64,000 bases of DNA from Tunturibacter psychrotolerans. GTDB lineage: Bacteria; Acidobacteriota; Terriglobia; Terriglobales; Acidobacteriaceae. This document shows, piece by piece, positions 1 through 9,163 of this stretch (within the stretch, counting starts at the first letter, position 1; each line of letters opens with the position of its first letter). Made by a program: the position numbers and the translations under genes. The stretch covers positions 3,844,001 to 3,908,000 of the forward strand of contig NZ_CP132942.1 of assembly GCF_040359615.1 (NCBI RefSeq), read 5' to 3'. A model generated the notes under the pieces. It worked only from the letters and a program-made list of their open reading frames with translations, searched no databases and was not told where the DNA came from.

Positions 1-7
1 CATGTCG

Positions 8-952
8 CTAGAGCAGGACCGATCCGGTTAGCGAGCTTACCAGAGCTACATCGTGTGCAATACACCAGCGCTTCATCCCGTTGGCAATATTCTCGACGGC
101 GCGTGGATCCGCATAGCTAGCCGTCCCGACTTGTACCGCAGTCGCTCCAGCCATCATGAACTCCACCGCGTCCTCGGGCCGAACAATTCCTCCCATACCT
201 ACGATAGGAATCGTCACATTCTTTGAAACCTCGTGCACCATCCGCACGGCAATTGGCTTGATGGCAGGTCCGGAGAGCCCTCCGGTAATGTTGCCGATAC
301 GAGGACGACGCGTCTCAACATCGATCGCCAAAGATACGAAGGTGTTGACGAGCGAAACAGCGTCGGCTCCCCCATCTGCAGCAACACGCGCCATTAATCC
401 AATATCCGTGACATTTGGCGAAAGCTTGACCATCAAAGGCCTGCGAGCGACCGCCTTACAGCGTGCTACCAGCTCCCAAAGTTGCGGAGGATCGGTCCCA
501 AAGACCATGCCTCCATGGCTGGTATTGGGACAACTCGCATTCAGCTCATACATCGCTATGTCCGGGGCGTCGTTCAGGGCTTTGATTACCTCAAGGCAAT
601 CTTGGATAGTGAAACCAAAGACATTCGCAAGAATGACCGCTCCTTTGATTTTCCTCAGCTTGGGTAGCTTTTCTGCGATAAAGGCTCGAACCCCCATATT
701 CTGCAGCCCAATCGCGTTCATCATCCCCGCGGCGGTTTCGATGATTCGGGGAGCCGGATTACCTGCCATGGGCTCGCGCGAAAGCCCCTTGGTAACGAAC
801 CCTCCTATCCGAGATATTGAGACAATGTCCTCAAATTCGACCCCATAGCCAAAGGTTCCGCTCGCCGCAATTACCGGCGAACAAAACTCAATACCGGCAA
901 CCTTCACCCGCATGTCAGGTTCTTTGGTTCGTGCAGACGCGCTCACTGTCAT
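8..952 (-). CDS. pyrD: Dihydroorotate dehydrogenase, class 1 (probably 1B)
   Basis: This 314-residue protein oxidises dihydroorotate to orotate in pyrimidine synthesis, using FMN in the cytosol. The N-terminal 'ASGTFGYG' and the active-site loop 'ELNASCPNT' (Cys141 as catalytic base) mark class 1 enzymes; class 2 enzymes use Ser. The 'TGGLSGPAIKPIAVRMV' stretch and 'VGMGGI' phosphate loop fit type 1B, which normally works with the Fe-S flavoprotein PyrK. No pyrK is in view, but the gene ends at the window edge, so a partner could lie just outside. The start is the ATG at 952; the ATG 13 codons further in (MRVKVAG) is an alternative because family members often begin there. Confidence 0.93.
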   Translation of the reverse strand: MTVSASARTKEPDMRVKVAGIEFCSPVIAASGTFGYGVEFEDIVSISRIGGFVTKGLSREPMAGNPAPRIIETAAGMMNAIGLQNMGVRAFIAEKLPKLRKIKGAVILANVFGFTIQDCLEVIKALNDAPDIAMYELNASCPNTSHGGMVFGTDPPQLWELVARCKAVARRPLMVKLSPNVTDIGLMARVAADGGADAVSLVNTFVSLAIDVETRRPRIGNITGGLSGPAIKPIAVRMVHEVSKNVTIPIVGMGGIVRPEDAVEFMMAGATAVQVGTASYADPRAVENIANGMKRWCIAHDVALVSSLTGSVLL

Positions 953-988
953 GATTCCATTCTCATACTTAAACAGTTTAGCGGTACC

Positions 989-2696
989 TTACCGCCCGTC
1001 AGCATTGGCTGGTCGCAGTGCTTCAGTTAGAACCCGACCAACACTAGCGGACGGCGCATTAACTCCCAAAACAGACGCAAACGTAGCCGCGAGGTCCACC
1101 GGGGCAACTTGCTCGCGATACAGCCCTGGCAAAAACTCCTCCCCAAAAAAACCAAGTGGCACATGTCGGTCATAGCTCCAAGGAGAGAAATGCGTCGTCT
1201 GTATCCCGGTTAATTATTCCATCTGGTACGCTGTCGGGAAGATCATCACATACCATCCACCGTGATCGGTGTAACTATGGGAAATGAGGCGTCCAAACTC
1301 CGTGTTGGGCACCTTTCCTGCCTCCAGATCAACCTGAGTGCGGCTGAAGTAAATCGACGGATCGGCGTCGACGCGGCTCTCTTGATACCTCCGAATAGCT
1401 TCCGGCGTGAGCAGAGTGTTTGGAGGCAATGCCGAAGCGCCTAGCTTCTTGACAGCCGTTGGAATCGCGTCGACCACAGCCTGCTCGGCATCCTTTTCAG
1501 ATGCGGCGCCAAAAGCTCGAGGATCGAGCGCCAGATATGGCAGCTCTTGAGTCGGCATAAAATAATGCACGCCTTTATTCGGAGAGAACCGGGCATTTAA
1601 ACTCTCGTCAATCGCTTCAGTAAGAGCGTCCAAATCCAGGCGCGCCGAAGCCACACCCAGCTTCGCAGATTCCGTGGGAATTGGCCCGATTCCATGATCC
1701 GCGGTCAGCGCGACCATCACATTTTCCAAGCCAATCTTTTTGTCAATGTAGCTGAAGAAGCTGTCGAGGTCCTGATCCAGGCGAATGACCATCTCACGCT
1801 GAGCGTCATAATCCGGTCCAAACTGATGTCCTTGGATGTCGTTAGCTGACAGACTAACCGTGAGCACATCCGTCACACTGTTCTGGCCCATCGACTCCCC
1901 TCGATAAGAGCGCGGACGAAATCCAGCTCGTAACTGTTCGCAGCAGGAGTATGCCCTACGAGTGAGTAGAATTGCGTCGTTCCGTCAAGACCTGCCTCTT
2001 TTACTGCCTGCGCTATCCTCGGACCTTTGTTGAACTTCGTCGCCCAGTCCGGCAATTTCTGCATGTAATAGGTTGAAGTGACAAAACGGCCCGATGAGTT
2101 GTCGATCCAGAACGCCCCGTTAGCAGTCTGTCCGGCCGGCAGAATCGCTGCCCGATCTTTTAGCGATACGCCATACAGCTTTGCCTGCCCCTGCGTCGCG
2201 AGTCGAACTTCGTCCCCGATAGTCGTAGCAAGCAGATTGATCGGCGAAGATCCAATTCGAGGATCATTCGGAGCAGGCGCCGGAGGAACTGGGATAGGTA
2301 GATCGTCAAAGTTGCCCACCAGACGATACCGCTCGTCTTCGACCGACGAAATCACCCGGTCTGCATTGCGGCTTAAGTCCCACCACTCGTTACTACCGAT
2401 GCCGTGGCCGTCTGTATACGCCCCTGTCCCAATGGTCGCGTGTCCTGGAGCCGTTTTTGTGTTGGCGTAATCAAAATAGCAAGAGTTAAAGTAGGCCCCA
2501 CGCCTCAGAAAGAGATTAAACCCATTCGGTGTTTTCAGCGCATCTCGATAGCGATCGAGATAGTCGCCGCGAAATTGATCGATAACCAGAATCACGACGA
2601 GTTTCGGCTTTGCGTGATAGACATCAGACCGCGCCGAAGATAGAGCAATCAGGGAAAAAAACACGATAGAAGGACAAGAACAGGCTTTCGTATCAC
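989..2696 (-). pseudogene. Broken alkaline-phosphatase-superfamily (PafA/phosphodiesterase-like) gene
   Basis: Three pieces of one exported metal-dependent phosphatase/phosphodiesterase lie in order. The N-terminal piece (from 2664) has the first metal ligand in 'LVIDQFRGD' and the nucleophile region 'TKTAPGHATIGTGAY'. The middle piece (to 1214) has 'SANDIQGHQFGPD' and 'TADHGIG'. The C-terminal piece (1213-989) has 'TTHFSPWSYDRHVPL', which carries the last metal-binding His. The pieces are separated by a 1-nt loss in a C run at 1897-1900 (family sequence expects IEGESMGQN) and by an in-frame TAA at 1214-1216 after 'YQME'. Adding one base to the A run at 2655-2661 would also restore a GTG start at 2696 and a hydrophobic signal sequence (IRKPVLVLLSCFFSLIAL). 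Three separate lesions argue for a pseudogene rather than one sequencing error, although two are in homopolymers. Confidence 0.8.
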
Positions 2697-2771
2697 ATTA
2701 GGGTAAATGGAAAGTATTGCGGAAAGATTGCAAGTCCTTATCGCTTCGGGAAGACGCTAAAATGAGAGGTG

Positions 2772-4100
2772 ATGATTGATCTTGCATTTGTTCGGGCTAA
2801 TTTGGCCTTTGTAGAAGAGAAGTTGCGTAATCGGGGAATGGATCCTGCCGTCGTGCTCGGTAGCTTCGTCGAAGTCGATCGCGCGCGGCGCGAAGCTATC
2901 ACCCGAGTGGAGACACTAAAGGCCCAGCGAAACAGGCTTACCGAAGAGATCGCAAAACTGAGGCGTGAGGGCGCGGATACAACAGCACAAACCGATCAGA
3001 CACGTGCCCTGAAATCTGAAACGGAGTCGCTTGAATCCTCTGCAGTAATCTCCGACGAACGCTTGAAAGAGATCCTGCAAGCTCTCCCCAATCTGCCTCA
3101 GGACTGCGTTCCTATCGGAAAATCGGCCGACGAGAATCGACAGGAAAAGGTCTGGGGCGAGAAAACTGTCTTCGACTTTCCCGCAAAACCTCACTGGGAC
3201 CTGGGGGAAGCATTGGGCATCCTCGATTTTAGCCGCGCCGCCAAAATCTCAGGCTCCCGCTTTGTTATTCAATTCGGACAGGGAGCTCGCCTTGAGCGCG
3301 CCCTCGCCAACTACATGATCGACCTTCACACTGGCGAACACGGCTATACCGAAGTCCTGCCGCCTTACATGGTCAACTCCAAGTCCCTCTTCGGCACCGG
3401 TCAGCTGCCCAAATTCGCCGAAGATCTATTTCATTGCGACGATAAAGGCAGCTACCAGCCAGGCGTATATCAAGAGAGTGATCATTGGCTTATCCCCACC
3501 GCCGAGGTTCCCGTCACAAACATTTTCCGCGACGAGACTCTCGACGAATCGCAGCTTCCAACGTCCTTCTGCGCCTACACTCCATGTTTCCGCTCCGAAG
3601 CTGGATCTTACGGCAAGGATGTTCGCGGCATGATCCGTCAACATCAGTTTCAAAAGGTCGAGCTGGTCAAGTTTGCACGACCCGAGGACTCCAATGCAGA
3701 GCACGAACTCCTAACCCGCCATGCTGAGACCGTCCTGGAGCGCCTTGGTCTCCCTTATAGACGAATGCTGCTCTGCACAGGGGATATGGGATTTTCTGCT
3801 GCTAAAACCTATGACCTCGAGGTGTGGTTGCCTGGGCAGCAGCTCTATCGGGAGATTTCTTCTTGCTCTAATTTCGAGTCTTTCCAAGCCCGCCGGGCAA
3901 ATATCCGTTATCGTCCCATTGGAGCGAAAAAGACCGAGTTTCTTCACACTCTAAATGGAAGCGGCCTCGCTGTAGGCCGCACCTACCTCGCGATTCTGGA
4001 GAACTATCAGCGGTCTGACGGCACGATTAGAGTCCCAGATGTGTTAGTGCCCTATATGAACGGCGACACGGTCATCGGCAAGCAACAAGGCAGGAGTTAA
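2772..4100 (+). CDS. serS: Seryl-tRNA synthetase
   Basis: This class II aminoacyl-tRNA synthetase charges tRNA-Ser. The N-terminal ~110 residues form the long charged coiled-coil arm that grips the tRNA. The catalytic domain shows motif 2 '[20 protein letters not shown]' and motif 3 '[19 protein letters not shown]', with the 'TAEVPVTN' serine-binding loop before them. About 442 residues is the normal size. I start at the ATG at 2772 because the protein then begins MIDLAFVR like its relatives; the GTG immediately before it (2769) is also in frame, and the purine-rich GAGAGG is unusually close to either. Two small envelope genes follow on the same strand, the first only 3 nt downstream. Confidence 0.97.
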   Translation: MIDLAFVRANLAFVEEKLRNRGMDPAVVLGSFVEVDRARREAITRVETLKAQRNRLTEEIAKLRREGADTTAQTDQTRALKSETESLESSAVISDERLKEILQALPNLPQDCVPIGKSADENRQEKVWGEKTVFDFPAKPHWDLGEALGILDFSRAAKISGSRFVIQFGQGARLERALANYMIDLHTGEHGYTEVLPPYMVNSKSLFGTGQLPKFAEDLFHCDDKGSYQPGVYQESDHWLIPTAEVPVTNIFRDETLDESQLPTSFCAYTPCFRSEAGSYGKDVRGMIRQHQFQKVELVKFARPEDSNAEHELLTRHAETVLERLGLPYRRMLLCTGDMGFSAAKTYDLEVWLPGQQLYREISSCSNFESFQARRANIRYRPIGAKKTEFLHTLNGSGLAVGRTYLAILENYQRSDGTIRVPDVLVPYMNGDTVIGKQQGRS

Positions 4101-4103
4101 TTC

Positions 4104-4484
4104 ATGTTCAAACTGATTCGCAACTACATCTTCTGGGCCTACGAACGAGGAAGTTTCCATTATGACGTCATGGTGACAGCTATTCTGATCTTTATGTTCG
4201 TCTCACCTCATTTGATCGACTTCAAGGACAAACCGGTTGAGACAGTTGCTCTCCATGCGAGCGAGGTGCTGGTCAGAGAGGCGGGAACCTCCGGCGGAAG
4301 CAGCCGCTTCATCTATCAGGTTCGCGCCGATGATATGAGCGGCGCTCGCAACGACCCTGAACGCCGCGCGGCGATTTTGCGTGTGATCGAACCAATATCA
4401 GGCGAGGTATCACTCGAACGGTACGAGCCCATTCGTGACGCTCAGGGCAAAATCGTTGCTTACAACGCCTGGGTGCTCCGCTAA
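4104..4484 (+). CDS. Single-pass membrane protein of unknown function
   Basis: I do not recognise a named family for this 126-residue protein. A short cytosolic N-terminus (MFKLIRNYIFWAYERGSFHY) leads into one clear membrane segment at about residues 22-40 (VMVTAILIFMFVSPHLI). A polar domain of ~85 residues follows, probably on the periplasmic side. It starts 3 nt after the serS stop and is followed closely by a LolA-like gene, so the three are probably cotranscribed. The link to serS is positional only; the link to the LolA-like gene could be functional (envelope), but nothing in the sequence proves it. Confidence 0.75.
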   Translation: MFKLIRNYIFWAYERGSFHYDVMVTAILIFMFVSPHLIDFKDKPVETVALHASEVLVREAGTSGGSSRFIYQVRADDMSGARNDPERRAAILRVIEPISGEVSLERYEPIRDAQGKIVAYNAWVLR

Positions 4485-4527
4485 TTTCCTAACAAAGATC
4501 GTATCTCACTCTGGGAGTGCCTTACCA

Positions 4528-5232
4528 ATGGTCACTATTCGTCGTATCGTTGCATCACTTCTCTTTTCATCAGTCACTTTGGGCCCCGTTGCGCTTTCTG
4601 CGGTGGCGCAGCCAAAGGCCGGCCACCTGGACGAAGTTCTTCGGCAGATGGATGCGGCGAGCTTGAAATTCCAGTCGGCTGAAGCCAGCTTTCAGTGGGA
4701 TCTCTACGAGAAGGTCGTGCAACAAACGACAACGCAAAAAGGGACAATCTACTTCAAGAAAGAAAGTGGGAAGACTGTCATGGGGGCCAAAGTGACTTCG
4801 CCCTCCACCAAAATCCTGGAATATCGCAATGGGACGCTAACTCTATTCGATCCTGGCACCGACCATGAGACGATCATTACTCCGAAGGGAAACCAGGCTC
4901 AAATGGAGAGCTTTCTTACTCTTGGGTTTGGTGGAAGTGGCAAAGAGATGGCTAAAGCATGGACTATTTCTGATTTAGGGGACGAGATGTTGAACGGGGT
5001 GCAGACGGCCAAGTTGGACCTGGTCCCGAAAGATCCATCGGTCCGCAATAATTGCACACATATGACGATCTGGGTGGACCCAGCCCGCGGTATTACCTTG
5101 AAGCAAAGCTTTTATATGCCGTCGGAGGACTACCGGACCGCTGTTTATTCCGATGTCAGATATAACCAAGGCGTCGACACCAAGGCCTATCAATTCAAAA
5201 CCGATAGCAAAACCACAGTAGATTCGCACTAG
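4528..5232 (+). CDS. LolA-like periplasmic lipoprotein-carrier-family protein
   Basis: The 234-residue product has a signal peptide (MVTIRRIVASLLFSSVTLGPVALSAVA), then a mature domain opening 'LDEVLRQMDAASLKFQSAEASF'. This is the pattern of LolA/LolB-fold outer-membrane lipoprotein-sorting proteins: an amphipathic first helix followed by a half-barrel of beta strands such as 'KGTIYFKKESGK', 'ILEYRNGTLTLFDPGTD' and 'TAKLDLVPKD'. It would bind lipoprotein acyl chains or another hydrophobic ligand in the periplasm. The ATG at 4528 is chosen because it begins directly at the signal peptide; the longer frame upstream overlaps the previous gene. Specific substrates cannot be told from sequence. Confidence 0.72.
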   Translation: MVTIRRIVASLLFSSVTLGPVALSAVAQPKAGHLDEVLRQMDAASLKFQSAEASFQWDLYEKVVQQTTTQKGTIYFKKESGKTVMGAKVTSPSTKILEYRNGTLTLFDPGTDHETIITPKGNQAQMESFLTLGFGGSGKEMAKAWTISDLGDEMLNGVQTAKLDLVPKDPSVRNNCTHMTIWVDPARGITLKQSFYMPSEDYRTAVYSDVRYNQGVDTKAYQFKTDSKTTVDSH

Positions 5233-5279
5233 AGCTTTTGAATACCGAACCTCCCCCAACGGGCCTGGTCTGGGTTTGG

Positions 5280-6338
5280 CTAAGCGTCGATTAGAAACTC
5301 GCCGTCGCGCATGATCTGCTCTTCGCCTTGGGCGTCACCTAGCCAGATGCTGAACTCGAGACCGACTACATCGATATGGGTGGAGGACTTCCACGGCGCG
5401 CCGGTGTGGGCGCCGTAGGGATCTCCAAAGGCGATGTGGATGCCGGGGAACTTTTCGTCCTGCAGGATGTTGCCAATGACGCGATCGACGCCAATGTTGG
5501 TACCAATGGCAAATTCTCCGACTCGATCTGAGTTTTCGTCGGTGTGGGTGTAGGCCCAGAAGTCGCGCTCAAGGGCTTTGTTCTCGCTTGAGACGCGAGT
5601 GATGCGATTGCCTTCGATGTTGATGGTGAGGGGGTGGGCGCGGAGGATGCCGTAGCGAGCGCAGAGAAAGTCGCCGACTACTCCGTCGACGACAAAGACA
5701 CCGTTGACCTCGCCGGGAGCGGTAAAGCATTCGCCGCCGGGAAGGTTGCCCCACTTTTCGGTGCTGATGATTCCGGAGGTTTTGAACCAACGGTATTCCG
5801 GGTTGAGCTGAGCGTGGATGTCTGTGCCGGCAGGGGTGGTGGCTCGGACATACGTGGCGGCGCGGACCTTGTCGAGGACTGCCTGGGACAGGCGATCGAT
5901 GGCGAGGAAGTCGGCGCGCATGCCCTGGGTCATGATCTCGGGGGTGATGTTGACCATGTGGGCATGGCGCATGCGGCGACGGTTGACGACGTCGGTCATC
6001 TGCATGCGGCTATGTAGTTCGTTCGGCTGAACCTCGACCGCGAAGATGCTGACCTGGGATGATTCCATGTCTTCGAGGATGGCGGCCGGGAGATCGATGA
6101 GTGGGCGCGGGGCCAGGGCTTCGAGTACAAAAGCGTTCCAGGTGCAACCGATGCGATCGAGTTCCGCAACGAGCGAGGCCGCGATGGTGAGGCAGCGCTC
6201 GTCCGTGATGAGAGTGACCTTTTCGTTGGGCTGAATACGGAGACAGGTGGTGACGGCGTTGCGGGCGCCGGGGATGAACTCTGCGGGAAATGCGGTAGTG
6301 CGGAGGTCTGGTACTGCCTGCGTTGCTTGATCAACCAT
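5280..6338 (-). CDS. M29-family metallo-aminopeptidase
   Basis: The 352-residue protein resembles the thermophilic aminopeptidase family M29 (AmpS/aminopeptidase T), cytosolic enzymes that remove N-terminal residues using two metal ions. Family hallmarks visible are 'WGNLPGGECF' (a glutamate ligand after NLPGG), 'VGEFAIGTN' (second glutamate), and 'HIAFGDPYGAHTG' with 'STHIDVVG' near the C-terminus, which supply His and Asp ligands. The start is the ATG at 6338. It is transcribed toward the LolA-like gene and has its own upstream region, which contains a dispersed repeat. The physiological peptide substrate is unknown. Confidence 0.85.
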   Translation of the reverse strand: MVDQATQAVPDLRTTAFPAEFIPGARNAVTTCLRIQPNEKVTLITDERCLTIAASLVAELDRIGCTWNAFVLEALAPRPLIDLPAAILEDMESSQVSIFAVEVQPNELHSRMQMTDVVNRRRMRHAHMVNITPEIMTQGMRADFLAIDRLSQAVLDKVRAATYVRATTPAGTDIHAQLNPEYRWFKTSGIISTEKWGNLPGGECFTAPGEVNGVFVVDGVVGDFLCARYGILRAHPLTINIEGNRITRVSSENKALERDFWAYTHTDENSDRVGEFAIGTNIGVDRVIGNILQDEKFPGIHIAFGDPYGAHTGAPWKSSTHIDVVGLEFSIWLGDAQGEEQIMRDGEFLIDA

Positions 6339-6427
6339 GAGTGCTGCCTTCCGGATAAAACTTCTTACTAAGATAGCTTGTTACTGAAACGTTACAGGAG
6401 AAAAAGGGAGACGATTGTAGTCGCTGC

Positions 6428-6740
6428 GGTACCCCTCCCCCGGCGTATTTTGTGCTAAAGTCTTCGATCGTTGAGAGTTAGGTCTGGACTTCCCTTTTTC
6501 CCACAAATGTAAAGTTCTAAAAGTACAACTACTTTGGTATAGCTCTCGGCAAAGTCTCCCTCTCATTGAGGTTATTGACCGAAACAAAAAACCCCGACAC
6601 ACAGGTCGGGGTTTCTCTTGGGCCTGTTTTAATTATACCGGGCTTGGCGGGGTATTGTGCCATGCGAATCTGCTTGTCTGGCGCAGTGATTTGCGGTTCT
6701 GGGGCTTGACAGGTTTTAACCAAAAGGAAATTCTCCCGCA
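6428..6740. repeat. Composite intergenic repeat, copy A
   Basis: This lies in the 478-nt space between the divergent M29 and oxidase genes. It opens with 'ggtacccctccccc' then 'gtattttg' (6445-6452), continues AT-rich to a 'gagttagg' segment, and ends with 'ggggcttgacag' (6701-6712) followed by 'aaggaaattctccc'. The same ordered blocks occur at 20889-21168. The middle differs: only copy A holds the hairpin at 6589-6614. The TTGACA in the last block could be a -35 element for the downstream plus-strand gene, but I see no good -10 at the right distance. Confidence 0.55.
6589..6614 (-). terminator. Rho-independent terminator on the minus strand
   Basis: A perfect 10-bp stem (aaaccccgac / gtcggggttt) with a 6-nt loop is followed, on the minus strand, by a T-rich tail (TTTTTTGTTTC). 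No gene is visible just upstream on that strand. A TATAAT sits at 6632-6637 (minus strand), only about 18 nt before the stem. Confidence 0.7.
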
Positions 6741-6816
6741 CAAAGGAGGTCGATGAGACAAAAAGTCCTTCTGACCACATATCGTTTAGAGAAGGGGGCT
6801 TTGGGTCCCTCAATCC

Positions 6817-7995
6817 TTGATCTGTTGCACCGTGGAGGTGACGCTGGAAAGCACATTTGACGTGATCGTCGTTGGCCTCGGCGCTATGGGAAGCGCCACG
6901 GCATACCACTTATCTAAGCGAGGCGCCAACGTGTTGGGGCTGGAGGCCTTTACTCCCGCTCATGATAAAGGGTCGTCGCACGGGGAGTCGCGCATTATTC
7001 GGCAGGCGTACTTCGAAGACCCTGCCTATGTTCCGCTTGTTCTGAGGGCCTACGAGCTTTGGGATGAGTTGGAAGAAGAGAGCGACGAGAACCTGTTGAG
7101 CATTACAGGGGGGATTTCTATCGGACCTCTCAAAGGAACGCTCGTGGCGGGTTGCTTGAGAAGTGCCATGACACACGGTCTTGGACACGAGCTGTTGGAC
7201 TCTAACCAGATGCGTCGGCGTTTTCCGCAGTTTGCCCTGGCAGACGATGAAGTAGGTTTCTACGAAGAGAAGGCGGGCTATCTCAAACCCGAGGAATGTA
7301 TCAGACAGCACCTACGCGTTGCATCGAAGCTCGGAGCAGATCTTCGTTTCGAAGAACCCATGCTTTCGTGGACTGCAGCTCCGGATGGTGACGGCGTAAG
7401 CGTTACCACGGACAAGCACACTTATCATGCAAAATCGTTGGTGCTTTCTGTCGGCTCCTGGTTCGCGGAGTTGGTACCAGGCGTTTCGATGCCGGTCGTC
7501 GTCTCGCGCAGGGTCCTGTTCTGGCTTAGGCCTCTTTACGAGTCTTCCAGCTTTGATCGTGGAGTGTTCCCGGTCTTCCTGTGGGAGCCTGAGGGATCGC
7601 CGTTGTTCTATGGTCTTCCGCGAATAAGCGAAGATGGGAGCCCAAAGGTCGGGATTCACTCTGGCGACGAAACATGCACGCCGTCCACGATTGATCGGCG
7701 CATCCATCCGCGAGATGAATCGGCAATCAGGTCCGCCATCGGAAGTAGAATTCCCGCGCTCAATGGAGAGATCTCTCACACAGCGACCTGCATGTACACG
7801 ATGACGCCGGACGAACACTTCATTATCGATACGCACCCCAACTATCCGCAGGTGAGCCTTGCTGCCGGATTCTCCGGTCATGGTTTCAAATTTTCTTCCG
7901 TGGTTGGAGAGATTCTTTGCGACCTCGCGATGACGGGAAAGACCTCAAACGATATCGGCATCTTCTCTGGCTCCCGATTTCGTAAGCAACGATAG
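6817..7995 (+). CDS. Monomeric sarcosine oxidase / N-methyl amino acid oxidase family flavoprotein
   Basis: The 392-residue enzyme belongs to the DAO/MSOX family, which oxidises N-methylated amino acids with O2 and carries covalent FAD. The dinucleotide-binding motif 'VVGLGAMGSATAYHL' is at the N-terminus, followed by 'SSHGESRIIRQAYF', typical of MSOX/SolA. The FAD-linking cysteine lies in 'TCMYTMTPDEHFIID' (about residue 325), and 'AGFSGHGFKFSSVVGEI' closes the FAD site. Substrate (sarcosine, N-methyltryptophan or pipecolate) cannot be settled. The start is uncertain: TTG at 6817 gives the longest form, while GTG at 6832 or 6838 would start nearer the Rossmann fold. It converges on the GCS2-type ligase gene with a 4-nt gap. 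Confidence 0.88.
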   Translation: MICCTVEVTLESTFDVIVVGLGAMGSATAYHLSKRGANVLGLEAFTPAHDKGSSHGESRIIRQAYFEDPAYVPLVLRAYELWDELEEESDENLLSITGGISIGPLKGTLVAGCLRSAMTHGLGHELLDSNQMRRRFPQFALADDEVGFYEEKAGYLKPEECIRQHLRVASKLGADLRFEEPMLSWTAAPDGDGVSVTTDKHTYHAKSLVLSVGSWFAELVPGVSMPVVVSRRVLFWLRPLYESSSFDRGVFPVFLWEPEGSPLFYGLPRISEDGSPKVGIHSGDETCTPSTIDRRIHPRDESAIRSAIGSRIPALNGEISHTATCMYTMTPDEHFIIDTHPNYPQVSLAAGFSGHGFKFSSVVGEILCDLAMTGKTSNDIGIFSGSRFRKQR

Positions 7996-7999
7996 GTTT

Positions 8000-9103
8000 T
8001 CAGAGGCCGGCGCGGGTTTCAGAGGCCATGTAGTCGACGACGGATTTGAGGTTGCCGGTTTCGCGGAAGACTTTTAGCTGGCGGTCGGCTCCGGTGCCCT
8101 GCGCGAGCATGGTGTGGATGTAGTTGATCTCACTGCGGCTGCCGAGTTCGTCAAGAACGTCATCGACGAAGACGAGGTACTCATAGATGAGATCGCGGAC
8201 CGGCACTTCGGTTTGTTTGCCGAAGTCGATCATCTTGCCATCGATGCCGTAGCGGACGGCGCGGAATTTGTTCTCCATGAGGAGAGCTCTGGAGTATTGT
8301 CGATAGTCTATGTTGCGGGAGTGGAGATGCCAGAGCTTGCAGGCGGTGGCCTGAATGAGCGCAGCGATGGCGATGGACTCCTGCGCGCGGAGAGGGATGT
8401 CGCAGATGCGGACCTCAACCGTGTCGAAGAAGGGATGGGGGCGAACGTCCCACCAGATTTTTTTTGCATTGTCGATGGAGTTGGTCTTGATGAGCAGGTT
8501 TACGTAGCTTTCGAACTCGGAATAGCTGGAGAAGCTGTCGGGCAGGTTGGTGCGGGGGAAGTTTTCAAAGACCTTGGCGCGGTAGCTCTTGTAGCCGGTC
8601 TCCATGCCTAGCCAGAAGGGCGAGTTGGTGGAGAGCGCGAGGATGTGGGGGAGAAAGTAACGAAGCGAGTTCATGACGCGAATGGCTGCTTCGCGATCTT
8701 CAATGCCTACGTGGACGTGGAGGCCGAAGATGAGATTGGCGCGGGCGACGAGTTGCAGGTCTTCGACGACCTGCGCGTAGCGGGGATCGGGGTAGATCTC
8801 CTGCACGCGCCAGTCGGCGAAAGGGTGGGTGGCGCCGGCGATGAGGAGGAGATCGTGCTCTTCGGCGAGGGCGATCATGTTGCGACGGAGATCGAAGAGG
8901 TCTTCCTGGGCGACCTGAATGTTGCTGCAGACACGCGTGCCGACCTCGATGACGGATTGATGCATCTCGGCTTTGACACGCTCCTCGAGGCGGAGCTTGC
9001 CTTTGGCGAGCATCTCGGTGGCGATGTGCGAGCGCAGATCGCGGGTTTCCGGGTCGACTGTCTGGTACTCCTCTTCGATGCCTAGCGTGAAGGATGGCCG
9101 CAT
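8000..9103 (-). CDS. GCS2/YbdK-type carboxylate-amine ligase
   Basis: The 367-residue protein is a member of the GCS2 glutamate-cysteine-ligase-like family (E. coli YbdK). These ATP-dependent enzymes join a carboxylate to an amine through an acyl phosphate. The N-terminus 'FTLGIEEEYQTVDPETRDL' holds the metal/ATP-binding glutamates. 'FGLHVHVGIEDREAAIRVMN' and 'VEVRICDIPLR' are the other conserved blocks. A good SD (ggaga, 6 nt away) supports the ATG at 9103. It is the last gene of a three-gene minus-strand operon, 60 nt after the ATP-grasp gene. The true substrates are unknown; the partner ligase suggests sequential amide or peptide bond formation. Confidence 0.88.
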   Translation of the reverse strand: MRPSFTLGIEEEYQTVDPETRDLRSHIATEMLAKGKLRLEERVKAEMHQSVIEVGTRVCSNIQVAQEDLFDLRRNMIALAEEHDLLLIAGATHPFADWRVQEIYPDPRYAQVVEDLQLVARANLIFGLHVHVGIEDREAAIRVMNSLRYFLPHILALSTNSPFWLGMETGYKSYRAKVFENFPRTNLPDSFSSYSEFESYVNLLIKTNSIDNAKKIWWDVRPHPFFDTVEVRICDIPLRAQESIAIAALIQATACKLWHLHSRNIDYRQYSRALLMENKFRAVRYGIDGKMIDFGKQTEVPVRDLIYEYLVFVDDVLDELGSRSEINYIHTMLAQGTGADRQLKVFRETGNLKSVVDYMASETRAGL

Positions 9104-9163
9104 GCGTTCTCCGCTTATGGTTGTGAGTCAGAAGAGTATCACTGCTTTTCAGGGCCGCGAAAA

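Noticed and set aside
6706..6734. TTGACA as a promoter for the sarcosine-oxidase-like gene
   Set aside because: The -10 position at 17-nt spacing reads AATTCT, too weak; the same motif recurs in the other copy of the repeat, so it may be part of the repeat.
6529..6909. 126-residue minus-strand frame over the M29-oxidase spacer
   Set aside because: It runs through the terminator and the repeat and shows no protein-like pattern.
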